The position numbers were made by a program, and so were the translations under genes. A DNA stretch of 64,000 nucleotides from contig CP185379.1 of NCBI GenBank assembly GCA_049177215.1, positions 2,046,001-2,110,000 on the forward strand. Reading direction: 5' to 3'. This document shows positions 17,079 to 24,837 of the stretch, in pieces (position 1 is the stretch's first letter; every line of letters starts with the position of its first letter). The stretch is from Pollutiaquabacter aromativorans (GTDB lineage Bacteria > Bacteroidota > Bacteroidia > AKYH767-A > 2013-40CM-41-45). A model generated the notes under the pieces. The model had not been told where the DNA came from, made no database searches, and saw nothing but the letters and a program-made list of their open reading frames with translations.

Positions 17079-18851
17079 ATGAGAGATTTCTTCAAGTATT
17101 TCCTGGCATCGGTCCTTGGTTTCGTGGTCGGGACCATCGTCCTCTTCTTCCTCTTCCTCGGCATCGTCTCCCTGCTCGTCTCTTCCCTGCAGTCGGATAC
17201 GGAAGTGACGGTACGGGATAAGTCGGTTGTCGAAATCCGACTCCAGTATCCCGTAAAAGAACGCAGCTCCAAGAACCCCTTCGAGTCGTTCGACTATGAC
17301 GCGTTCGAAAGCCGCCAGGAACTTGGTCTCCATGATATCCTGCGCAACATCGATAAAGCCCGTCGCGACGAACGGATAAAGGGCATTTTCCTCAACCTCA
17401 GCTCCCTCAGCATGGGTATCGCGACGCTCGACGAGATCCGTGGCGCGCTCAGCGAATTCCGCAAGAGCGGAAAGTTCATTTACGCTTATGCCGACTCCTA
17501 TTCGCAAGGCGCCTACTACCTTGCTTCCGTTGCCAACACCGTTGCGGTCAATCCCGAAGGCGGCGTCGAACTGCGGGGCCTCCACACGGAACTGATGTTC
17601 TTTAAAGGAGCACTCGACAAGCTCGGCATCGAACCGGAAGTGATCCGGCACGGTAAATTCAAGAGCGCGATTGAACCGTTCACACTCGACAAGATGAGCC
17701 CCGAAAACAGGGAACAGATCAGCCGCCTGCTTGGCAGCGTCTGGAACACCTGGCTCGGGAATATTTCCGCTGATCGTAAACTCCCGAAGGAAGAACTTCA
17801 GGCCATCGCCGATCAGTACCGTAGCCGCAAGGCGAAGGACGCGCTTGACCTCCGCCTGATCGACAAGACCGCTTACTTCGACGAAGTAACCGATGACCTC
17901 CGCAAGCAATGCGGCCTTGAAGAGAAAGAGAAAGTACGCTACGTCGAATTGCAGAAATACAACAAGGCGTACGTAAAACCCGAAAAGGAATTTTCCAACC
18001 GCAAGATCGCCGTCGTCTATGCGGTCGGCGAGATCCGCTCCGGACAAGGCAGCGACGAAGTGATCGGTTCGGAGCGCATCAGCGAGGCCATTCGCAAAGC
18101 CCGCCTCGACACGACCGTCAAAGCCATCGTCCTGCGCGTGAATTCACCGGGTGGCAGCGCCCTTGCCTCCGAAGTGATCTGGCGCGAAGCCTTGCTGGCA
18201 CGCAAAGCCAAACCGCTGGTGGTATCCATGGGTGACCTGGCGGCTTCCGGAGGCTACTATATCTCCTGTATCGCCGACACCATCGTCGCGCAAGCCAACA
18301 CGCTTACAGGCTCCATCGGCGTGTTCGGACTGCTGTTCAACACCCAGAACATGTGGAAGGACAAACTCGGCATCACCTTCGACACCGTACGCACAGGCCG
18401 CTTTGCCGATATCGGCAGCCTCTCGCGTCCGCTGACCGCCGAGGAACGCGCCATTTATCAGGAAGAAGTGGAACAGATCTACAACGTGTTCATCGGTCAC
18501 GTGGCCGAAGGCCGGAACATGACCACCGCCGCGGTCGACAGCATCGGCCAGGGCCGCATCTGGTCAGGTACGGACGCGAAACAGATCGGGCTGGTCGATG
18601 TGATCGGCGGACTGGAAACTGCGAAATCCATCGCGGCGAAGATGGCCGGACTCGACAACTACCGAACGGTCAACTATCCCGAGCAAAAGGAATTCCTGCA
18701 GAAGTTGATGGAAGACTTCTCCGCCGACGCGAAAGCCTACTTCGCGAAGGAAGAACTGGGCGAAAGCTATCGTTACTACGCGAAATTGCGCGAAGTCCTC
18801 AATAGCCAGGGCATTCAGGCACGCCTGCCGTACGAACTCTTCATCTACTGA
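17079..18851 (+). CDS. sppA: Signal peptide peptidase SppA, double-domain type
   Basis: A 590-residue inner-membrane serine protease of family S49 that degrades cleaved signal peptides. An N-terminal helix (YFLASVLGFVVGTIVLFFLF) anchors it. The first S49 domain contains HGKFKSAIEPF (K193/K195), supplying the general-base lysine. The second carries the nucleophile S390 in GDLAASGGYYIS, preceded by RVNSPGGSALAS. The length matches the 67-kDa E. coli type with a split Ser/Lys dyad. polX follows 8 bp downstream on the same strand, and the pair may be co-transcribed. Confidence 0.95.
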   Translation: MRDFFKYFLASVLGFVVGTIVLFFLFLGIVSLLVSSLQSDTEVTVRDKSVVEIRLQYPVKERSSKNPFESFDYDAFESRQELGLHDILRNIDKARRDERIKGIFLNLSSLSMGIATLDEIRGALSEFRKSGKFIYAYADSYSQGAYYLASVANTVAVNPEGGVELRGLHTELMFFKGALDKLGIEPEVIRHGKFKSAIEPFTLDKMSPENREQISRLLGSVWNTWLGNISADRKLPKEELQAIADQYRSRKAKDALDLRLIDKTAYFDEVTDDLRKQCGLEEKEKVRYVELQKYNKAYVKPEKEFSNRKIAVVYAVGEIRSGQGSDEVIGSERISEAIRKARLDTTVKAIVLRVNSPGGSALASEVIWREALLARKAKPLVVSMGDLAASGGYYISCIADTIVAQANTLTGSIGVFGLLFNTQNMWKDKLGITFDTVRTGRFADIGSLSRPLTAEERAIYQEEVEQIYNVFIGHVAEGRNMTTAAVDSIGQGRIWSGTDAKQIGLVDVIGGLETAKSIAAKMAGLDNYRTVNYPEQKEFLQKLMEDFSADAKAYFAKEELGESYRYYAKLREVLNSQGIQARLPYELFIY

Positions 18852-18859
18852 ACCGGCGC

Positions 18860-20512
18860 ATGACGAACAAGGAGATCGCGCGCGCCTTCAAACTGGCCGG
18901 ACAACTGCTCGAGCTGCACGACGAAAACCCGTTCAAGGTCCGCTCTTTTCAAAACGCGGCCTTCAAAGTGGAACGACTGCCGGAAGCGCTCGAAACCATG
19001 GACGCAGCCGCCATCGCCGGGATCGAAGGGATCGGGAAGAGCCTGCAAGCGCGCATCCTGGAACTGATTGAACGCGGTTCCTTCGACGAACTCGACGAAC
19101 TGAAAAGCAAAACACCGGAAGGCATCCTCGAGATCCTTTCCATCAAAGGGCTGGGTCCAAAGAAGGTCCGCACACTCTGGCAGGAACTCGAGATCCAATC
19201 CGTCGGAGAACTGCTTTACGCTTGCCAGGAGAACCGGCTGGTTACCCTGAAAGGCTTTGGCGAGAAAACGCAGGAGCAGGTGCGTCACAGCATCGAGTAC
19301 GCGCAATCCAACAAAGGCAAGTTCCTCTATGCGGTCATCGAACCCCTTGCGCTTCAACTGCTCGCAGACTTGCGGCAAACTTCGGGTATCGGCTCCGCCG
19401 ACTGGACCGGCACACTTCGCCGCGGTTGCGAGATCATCGAAACGGCGGAATTCGTAACAGTCGCCACCACGGAAAAGATCACCGCTTTTCTCGCCGACCA
19501 TCCCCTGGTGGCAGGACAACCTGTTTCCACCGATGGAACGATGGTCCGCAGCTCACTGGCCGGAAGACTGCCGCTCGTGTTTCATTGCTGTTCCGAAAAA
19601 GCCTTCGGCAACACCCTGCTTCGCACGACAGGCGATGAAGCGCACCTGGCGCGTCTCAGCAGCGCGTTCAACTGGAACGCCTCACTCGAAGGTTCAGAGG
19701 TGGAGATCTATCGTACGATCGGTTACGCGTTTCCCGAGCCGGAACTCCGCGAGGAGCTATGGGAAACACGCCAGCGACCCGATACGTCAAAGCTCATCAC
19801 GGAAGCCGACCTGCGCGGCATCCTGCACAACCACTCCACCTGGTCCGACGGCACGCATTCGCTCGAAGTCATGGCACGCTATTGCCAGGAGCTCGGCTAT
19901 GAATACCTCGGCATCTGCGACCACAGCCGCAGCGCATTTTATGCAAACGGCCTTTCGATCGAACGCGTGGCTGAGCAGCACAAAGAGATCGAAGCGCTCA
20001 ACAAGAAACTCGCCCCGTTCCGGATCCTGAAAGGGATCGAGTCCGACATCCTCACCGACGGCTCGCTCGACTACCCGGATGAAATCCTCGACACCTTCGA
20101 CCTGGTCGTCGCTTCTGTCCACTCGGTCCTGAAGATGGACGAAAATAAAGCCACCGCACGCCTCATCCGCGCCGTCGAACACCCGGCAACCACCATCCTC
20201 GGCCATCCGACCGGGCGCCTTCTCCTCTCCCGCCCCGGCTACCCGATCGACCACCGCAAAGTGATCGATGCCTGCGCCGCCAACGACGTGATCATCGAAC
20301 TCAACGCGAATCCCTATCGCCTCGACATCGACTGGCGCTGGATCCCCTATGCACTCGACAAAGGCGTCATGATCTCCATCAACCCCGACGCCCACCGCAA
20401 AGAAGGCTACCACGACATGCACTTCGGCGTCCGCGCAGCAAGAAAAGGAGGACTCACGAAAGAGATGACGTTTAATGCGCTGTTACTGGTGGAGTTGGAG
20501 AAGCGGCTGTGA
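18860..20512 (+). CDS. polX: PolX-like protein: HhH, degenerate polymerase and PHP domains
   Basis: The 550 residues follow bacterial PolX: helix-hairpin-helix motifs at about 10-130 (MDAAAIAGIEGIGKSLQARI, LSIKGLGPKKVRTLW, LVTLKGFGEKTQEQV), a polymerase-beta-like region at about 150-300 and a PHP domain from about 318. The PHP metal ligands look complete: HNHSTWSDG, CDHS, GIESDI, SVHS, GHPTGR and NPDAH. The palm motif, however, reads TGTLRRGCEIIETAEFV, where PolX enzymes usually have SLRRxxETVxDxD; the catalytic Asp pair has become Thr and Glu. Polymerase activity is therefore doubtful, while PHP 3'-5' exonuclease or AP-endonuclease activity in base-excision repair is likely kept. Confidence 0.9.
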   Translation: MTNKEIARAFKLAGQLLELHDENPFKVRSFQNAAFKVERLPEALETMDAAAIAGIEGIGKSLQARILELIERGSFDELDELKSKTPEGILEILSIKGLGPKKVRTLWQELEIQSVGELLYACQENRLVTLKGFGEKTQEQVRHSIEYAQSNKGKFLYAVIEPLALQLLADLRQTSGIGSADWTGTLRRGCEIIETAEFVTVATTEKITAFLADHPLVAGQPVSTDGTMVRSSLAGRLPLVFHCCSEKAFGNTLLRTTGDEAHLARLSSAFNWNASLEGSEVEIYRTIGYAFPEPELREELWETRQRPDTSKLITEADLRGILHNHSTWSDGTHSLEVMARYCQELGYEYLGICDHSRSAFYANGLSIERVAEQHKEIEALNKKLAPFRILKGIESDILTDGSLDYPDEILDTFDLVVASVHSVLKMDENKATARLIRAVEHPATTILGHPTGRLLLSRPGYPIDHRKVIDACAANDVIIELNANPYRLDIDWRWIPYALDKGVMISINPDAHRKEGYHDMHFGVRAARKGGLTKEMTFNALLLVELEKRL

Positions 20513-20524
20513 TGTACAGCAAGT

Positions 20525-20616
<92 letters not shown>

Positions 20617-20646
20617 GTAAATCTCGCTACCTTGAGCGGTTAACTG

Positions 20647-20743
20647 TCCCTCGTCCCTCGTCCCTCGTCCCTCGTCCCTCGTCCCTCGTCCCTCGTCCCT
20701 CGTCCCTCGTCCCTCGTCCCTCGTCCCTCGCCCCTCGCCCCTC
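20647..20743. repeat. Heptamer array, TCCCTCG type
   Basis: Twelve perfect TCCCTCG units and two CCCCTCG variants run head to tail. The unit is the reverse complement of the GAGGGAC units at 1893-1920. The array ends against the palindrome at 20742-20770. Confidence 0.92.
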
Positions 20744-20770
20744 CGCCGAAGCGCGCAGCGCGAAGGCGGA
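20742..20770. repeat. Palindromic hairpin element beside the tatA stop
   Basis: TCCGCC (20742-20747) pairs with GGCGGA (20765-20770), with GAAGCGC...GCGAAG inside. It abuts the tatA stop codon at 20771-20773. This is the same arrangement as the palindrome at 1936-1961 after the sensor kinase gene. Confidence 0.65.
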
Positions 20771-21010
20771 CTATTGATCCAACTTCTTCGCCTCTTCCTT
20801 CTTCTCCGCCGGCTTGCTCTCCGTATTCGCGGCGTCGCGGATCTCGCGTTCCACCCCGTTCATCGCGTCCTTGAAGTCGCGCATGCCGCGACCGAGTCCC
20901 TTCGCCAACTCGGGGATCTGTTTCGATCCGAAAAAGAGCAGGACAACCAGCAGGATGACAAAGATCTCACCGCCACCGAGGTTCAGAAAGAGCAGGGATT
21001 GGAGCAACAT
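20771..21010 (-). CDS. tatA: Twin-arginine translocase subunit TatA/E
   Basis: This is a 79-residue protein of the Tat system for folded proteins. A short N-terminal membrane helix (GGGEIFVILLVVLLFFGS) is followed by the family hinge KQIPELAKGLGRGMRDFKDAMNG, an amphipathic helix, and a charged Lys/Glu tail. TatA oligomers form the protein-conducting element with TatC, which is not in this window. Two TACCTTTG motifs stand in tandem upstream. The stop codon touches a palindrome and heptamer array. Confidence 0.95.
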   Translation of the reverse strand: MLLQSLLFLNLGGGEIFVILLVVLLFFGSKQIPELAKGLGRGMRDFKDAMNGVEREIRDAANTESKPAEKKEEAKKLDQ

Positions 21011-21027
21011 GGTAGGATTATTTATCG

Positions 21028-21047
21028 CAAAGGTAGCTGCAAAGGTA
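21028..21047 (-). promoter_or_regulatory. Two tandem -7 elements upstream of tatA
   Basis: The complement carries TACCTTTG twice, at 21028-21035 and 21040-21047, 12 bp apart. Both match TAnnTTTG. Neither has a TTG at the ideal 19-20 bp, so which one is used is open. Confidence 0.5.
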
Positions 21048-21102
21048 GTCGGAAAGCATGAAGGTTTGAGGAGGGCTTTATTCAGCTTTGCCCTTTGAAT
21101 TC

Positions 21103-21136
21103 AAAAAAAAGAGCCTGATCGGGATCGACCAGGCTC
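21103..21136 (-). terminator. Terminator of secDF
   Basis: On the minus strand GAGCCTG and CAGGCTC enclose GTCGATCCCGAT and are followed by eight T. It starts about 21 bp after the secDF stop codon. Confidence 0.85.
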
Positions 21137-21157
21137 CATTTTCAGGATTCGTTAATA

Positions 21158-24100
21158 TCAGTCTTTCTTCTTGTCTTCAGAATCCAGTTTCGCGAAATCA
21201 ACTACGACCGGCGTAGCGATACAGATCGACGAATAGGTTCCGATCACGATACCGATCAACAGGGCGAAGGTGAATCCGCGGATAACCTCTCCGCCGAAGA
21301 TGAAGATCGCCAGCAGTACGAAGAAGATCGTCAGCGAGGTATTGATCGTACGGCTCAGCGTGGCGTTGAGCGCGTCATTGATCACCTTACGCTGGTTGTG
21401 CGCGTGGTGGTGTACGCCGACAAACTCGCGGATACGGTCGAATACCACGACGGTATCGGTCATCGAGTAGCCCATAACCGTCAGGATCGCGGCGATGAAG
21501 GCCTGGTCGATCTCCAGCGAGAAGGGCAGTACGCCGTTGAAGATGGCGAAGAAGCTCAGTACCACGACCGCGTCGTGCAGGAGCGCGACAACAGCGCCGA
21601 GGCCGAACTGCCAACGCTTGAAGCGGATGAAGATGTAAATGAACATCAGCGCGCAGGAGATCAGGATCGCCCAGATAGCGGATGATTTGATATCATCGGC
21701 GATGGTCGGACCTACTTTCTGGGTGCTGAGCACCGTGTAATTGCCGCCGATGGCTTTCAGACCCTCATTCAGCTTGTCCGTCACACGCACTTCGGCATCC
21801 TGTGCGGGATCGTCGATCAGGTAGGTGGTGGTGATCTTCACCTGGTTCTCGCCGCCGAAGGTCTTTACTTCCGGAGATTTGCCGAACGGGCCTTTGAGCG
21901 CGTCGATCACGTCGACGGTCGCCATCGGCTTCTCGAAGCGCACCACATAGCTGCGGCCGCCCTGGAAGTCAACACCGAAGTTCAGACCCTTGGTCACGAA
22001 CGCGGCAATACCCGCCGCGATGATGAGGCCGCTGATCATGTAGTAGATCTTCCGGCGCTCCACGAAGTTGATGTGGATGTTCTTGAAGGCGCCTTTGGAG
22101 AAGTTGTTCCAGAAGCGGATGTCCTTGTTACGACCGAGCATCCATTCGAAGATCATGCGCGTGATGAAGATAGCGCAGAACAGCGAAGTGAGAATACCGA
22201 TGATCAGCGTCGTCGCGAATCCCTGGATCGGACCCGTACCGAATACATACAGGATGATACCGAGGATCAGGGTCGTGACGTTGGAGTCGATGATCGAAGA
22301 GTAAGCGTGCTTGAATCCGTCGGAGATCGCGAGGCGAAGTCCTTTGCCCAGCGCCATCTCTTCCCGCACACGTTCGAAGATGAGGATGTTCGCGTCAACC
22401 GAGAGACCGATCGTGAGGACGATACCGGCGATTCCCGGCAGCGTCAGCACGGCGCCCAGCGAGGCGAGAATGCCCATGATGAAGAACACGTTCGCGAAGA
22501 GGGCGATGTCGGCCACAAGACCGGCGTTGCTGTAATACGAAACCATGAACAACAGCACCAGCACCAGCGCGATCACGAACGAGATGAGACCGGCGTTGAT
22601 GGCTTCCTGACCAAGCGTCGGACCCACGACAGTATCTTCCACAATGCGTGCGGGAGCCGGCAGTTTACCGACTTTCAGCACGTTCGCGAGATCGTCCGCT
22701 TCTTCCAGCGTGAACTGACCGGTGATGCTGGAATTTCCACCCGAGATCTCGTTCTGTACGACCGGGAAGGAATAGACGTAATCGTCGAGTACGATGGCTA
22801 CCGATTTGCCGATGTTCTGACCCGTCAACCGTTTCCAGGTGCGTGCGCCTTCCGCGTTCATACTCATGCCGATCTCCCAATTGTCGGAGAACTGGCCTTT
22901 CTGCTTACGCGCGTCGACGACCGCGGAACCGTCAAGCGGAGCCTGGAAGTCGCGGTTCGGCATCTTGATGGCAACGAGCTGCAGCACGCGGCCTTCCGCG
23001 TCGATCGGCTTCACCGACCAGAACGCCTTGAACTCACGCGGGAATTTCGAACGCACCTGCGGCATGGCGAGGTACTGGTTCACACGGGCGGTGTCCTTGA
23101 TCAGCGACATGCCGATGACCGGCCCTTTGCGCAGTTCCGATTGTCCCTGCTCGTTCTGTCCGACCGAAGGGGTCAGCACAGCGAAGAAGGGATTCTCACG
23201 CGCGAAGTCTTCGAACGACTTCTGTCCGGTGGTATCCGTTTTCGCGGTATCTCCGCCTTCTTTCTTGTCGCCGAGTTGGGCTACCAGGTCTTCCGACTTG
23301 GCAGCCGTATCCGCTGCGGCAGTCGCGTCTTTCAATGTATCAGCCGGAACAGCGAGGCTGTCGGTATTGATCGCTTCAGCCTGCACCGTGGTGTCGGCAG
23401 CACCCGTCAGCTTGAGGGCCTTGTTGGCCTCCTCCAGCATCGGGTAGATCTCGGTGTTGTCATAGGTCTCCCAGAACTCGAGCTTCGCCGTACCCTGGAG
23501 GAGCTTGCGTACACGCTCGGGTTCTTTGATACCCGGAAGCTCGACGAGGATCCGTCCGTTGCCCAGCTTCTGTACGTTCGGCTGGGTAACGCCGAACTTG
23601 TCGATACGGGTCTTGATGATCTGGTAGGTACGATCAAAGGCGGCATTCGCTTCCGTCTGAATGATCTGCTTCACTTCCTCATTCGAAGAGTTGAAGTTGA
23701 TGCGTTCGGACAATTCCTTGGTCGCGAAAATGGCCGCGAGACGACCGTTCGGATCGAGCTTTTGGAATTCATCGACGAACAGGGATACGAAGTCCTTCTG
23801 ACTCTTCGACTGGGCGGCAACGGCGTTGTCCAGGGCCTTGTTGAAGGTGGCGTCCGTACTGTGGTTGGCCATCGAACGGATCAGATCCACCAGCGACACT
23901 TCAAGGGTGACGTTCATGCCGCCTTTGAGGTCAAGACCGAGGTTCAGTTCGTTCTCTTTACACTTCTTGTACGTGTGACCGAAGATCGGATACACCGGCT
24001 GGGTGTTCACCGAGTCGAGGTACTGACGCTCCTTCGCCGGATCTCCGTTGGCGAACGCCTTGGCATCCTTTTCAACACTGCGCGTGACCAGCGTAAATGA

Positions 24101-24166
24101 TAGCTGGTAAACACAGACCAGGGCCAGCAGGATCGCAAACAGTTTTACAGCTCCTTTGGATTGCAT
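21158..24166 (-). CDS. secDF: Fused protein translocase SecDF
   Basis: This 1002-residue fusion of SecD and SecF is typical of Bacteroidota. An N-terminal helix precedes the SecD D1 motif LGLDLKGGMNVTLEV. The periplasmic P1 region is long and carries an Ala/Asp/Thr-rich insert at about 255-320 (LKLTGAADTTVQAEA...). The SecD membrane core follows (VGPTLGQEAINAGLISFVIALVLVLLFM; NILIFERVREE). The SecF half begins near 690 with LNFGVDFQGGRSYVVRF and ends with YSMTDTVVVFDRIREF. It uses the proton motive force to pull exported proteins out of SecYEG. A consensus promoter and a terminator frame it as a single-gene unit. Confidence 0.97.
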   Translation of the reverse strand: MQSKGAVKLFAILLALVCVYQLSFTLVTRSVEKDAKAFANGDPAKERQYLDSVNTQPVYPIFGHTYKKCKENELNLGLDLKGGMNVTLEVSLVDLIRSMANHSTDATFNKALDNAVAAQSKSQKDFVSLFVDEFQKLDPNGRLAAIFATKELSERINFNSSNEEVKQIIQTEANAAFDRTYQIIKTRIDKFGVTQPNVQKLGNGRILVELPGIKEPERVRKLLQGTAKLEFWETYDNTEIYPMLEEANKALKLTGAADTTVQAEAINTDSLAVPADTLKDATAAADTAAKSEDLVAQLGDKKEGGDTAKTDTTGQKSFEDFARENPFFAVLTPSVGQNEQGQSELRKGPVIGMSLIKDTARVNQYLAMPQVRSKFPREFKAFWSVKPIDAEGRVLQLVAIKMPNRDFQAPLDGSAVVDARKQKGQFSDNWEIGMSMNAEGARTWKRLTGQNIGKSVAIVLDDYVYSFPVVQNEISGGNSSITGQFTLEEADDLANVLKVGKLPAPARIVEDTVVGPTLGQEAINAGLISFVIALVLVLLFMVSYYSNAGLVADIALFANVFFIMGILASLGAVLTLPGIAGIVLTIGLSVDANILIFERVREEMALGKGLRLAISDGFKHAYSSIIDSNVTTLILGIILYVFGTGPIQGFATTLIIGILTSLFCAIFITRMIFEWMLGRNKDIRFWNNFSKGAFKNIHINFVERRKIYYMISGLIIAAGIAAFVTKGLNFGVDFQGGRSYVVRFEKPMATVDVIDALKGPFGKSPEVKTFGGENQVKITTTYLIDDPAQDAEVRVTDKLNEGLKAIGGNYTVLSTQKVGPTIADDIKSSAIWAILISCALMFIYIFIRFKRWQFGLGAVVALLHDAVVVLSFFAIFNGVLPFSLEIDQAFIAAILTVMGYSMTDTVVVFDRIREFVGVHHHAHNQRKVINDALNATLSRTINTSLTIFFVLLAIFIFGGEVIRGFTFALLIGIVIGTYSSICIATPVVVDFAKLDSEDKKKD

Positions 24167-24223
24167 GGATGATAATTGGGTTAATAGAATATGAGGGGCT
24201 TACGCCCAATTTTTTTGAGCGTG

Positions 24224-24253
24224 CAAAGATAGAATTTACAGGCTTAAATCCAA
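24224..24253 (-). promoter_or_regulatory. Consensus promoter of secDF
   Basis: On the minus strand TTG (complement of 24251-24253), 19 bp and TATCTTTG (complement of 24224-24231), a full match to TTG-N19-TAnnTTTG. The leader to the ATG at 24166 is about 50 nt. Confidence 0.8.
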
Positions 24254-24311
24254 TTTTAAACGGAAATCGGCCTTTTATCGGCAGAAGGGGAATTCCGGGC
24301 AAAAAAGGCGA

Positions 24312-24503
24312 TTACTTTCCCTGTTCCTGCTGCACGCCACCCGAACCCGCGTCTTGCGGATGCAGGACTTCCGGATGCGTGATCAGGCTGATCAGCAGGA
24401 ATAACAGGGCGTAAAAGAGAAAGACGCCAACAAAGCGCAGGGCTCCTCTGAACGGCAGGTCATGCCGGGGAGCTGCGGAAAGGGTATCGGAGTGAACTAC
24501 CAT
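24312..24503 (-). CDS. Small single-helix membrane protein, unknown
   Basis: This is a 63-residue frame. The N-terminus is hydrophilic with basic residues (MVVHSDTLSAAPRHDLPFRGALRF), one long hydrophobic helix follows (VGVFLFYALLFLLISLI), and the tail is polar and Gln/Gly-rich. I do not recognise the family. It lies 34 bp downstream of another tiny membrane protein frame (24538-24699), and both sit between the secDF promoter and aconitase. The clear helix and absence of an opposing gene make it plausible. Confidence 0.5.
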   Translation of the reverse strand: MVVHSDTLSAAPRHDLPFRGALRFVGVFLFYALLFLLISLITHPEVLHPQDAGSGGVQQEQGK

Positions 24504-24537
24504 AAAGTGTCTCTAAATCAATCAGATGTAAATAAAA

Positions 24538-24699
24538 TCAGGGCTGAAGGGAGCCAAGCAGGGAAGTTTCCGACGCAGACTGGATCAAAAGGTATCCGAG
24601 CACGGCCGCTCCCAGCAAAGCCTGGAGCAAGAGGGTGGTCGGAGCGAAGAGTTGTCGGCGGTAGCGTTCGTTGGTCGAACCGATCTTGTAGCTGTTCAT
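24538..24699 (-). CDS. Very small membrane protein, unknown
   Basis: A 53-residue frame from the ATG at 24699: a polar, basic start (MNSYKIGSTNERYRRQLF), one hydrophobic segment (TTLLLQALLGAAVLGYLLIQSA) and a short tail. An in-frame start at 24765 would add residues without hydrophobic or family features. It is paired with the 63-residue frame just downstream. The family is not recognised. Two one-helix proteins in tandem could form a small membrane complex, but this is inference. Confidence 0.45.
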   Translation of the reverse strand: MNSYKIGSTNERYRRQLFAPTTLLLQALLGAAVLGYLLIQSASETSLLGSLQP

Positions 24700-24808
24700 C
24701 GCATGCAGGTTGTTTTGGGGAAAATATACGCCCCGCCACCGGCGGGGATTGCTCAATCCTACCAACCTTCTTACAGGAGGAATTCACCCGCCCCCGCCGC
24801 TTTTTTCG

Positions 24809-24816
24809 TACCTTTG
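24809..24816 (+). promoter_or_regulatory. -7 element of aconitase gene
   Basis: TACCTTTG matches TAnnTTTG, 21 bp before the ATG at 24838, giving a leader of about 15-18 nt. A -33 TTG is not present at the expected distance. Confidence 0.6.
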
Positions 24817-24837
24817 CAGTCCGAAAAACAGAGAAAA

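Noticed and set aside
22073..24100. Plus-strand open frame of about 675 codons opposite secDF
   Set aside because: No signal peptide, helix or motif; shadow of secDF.
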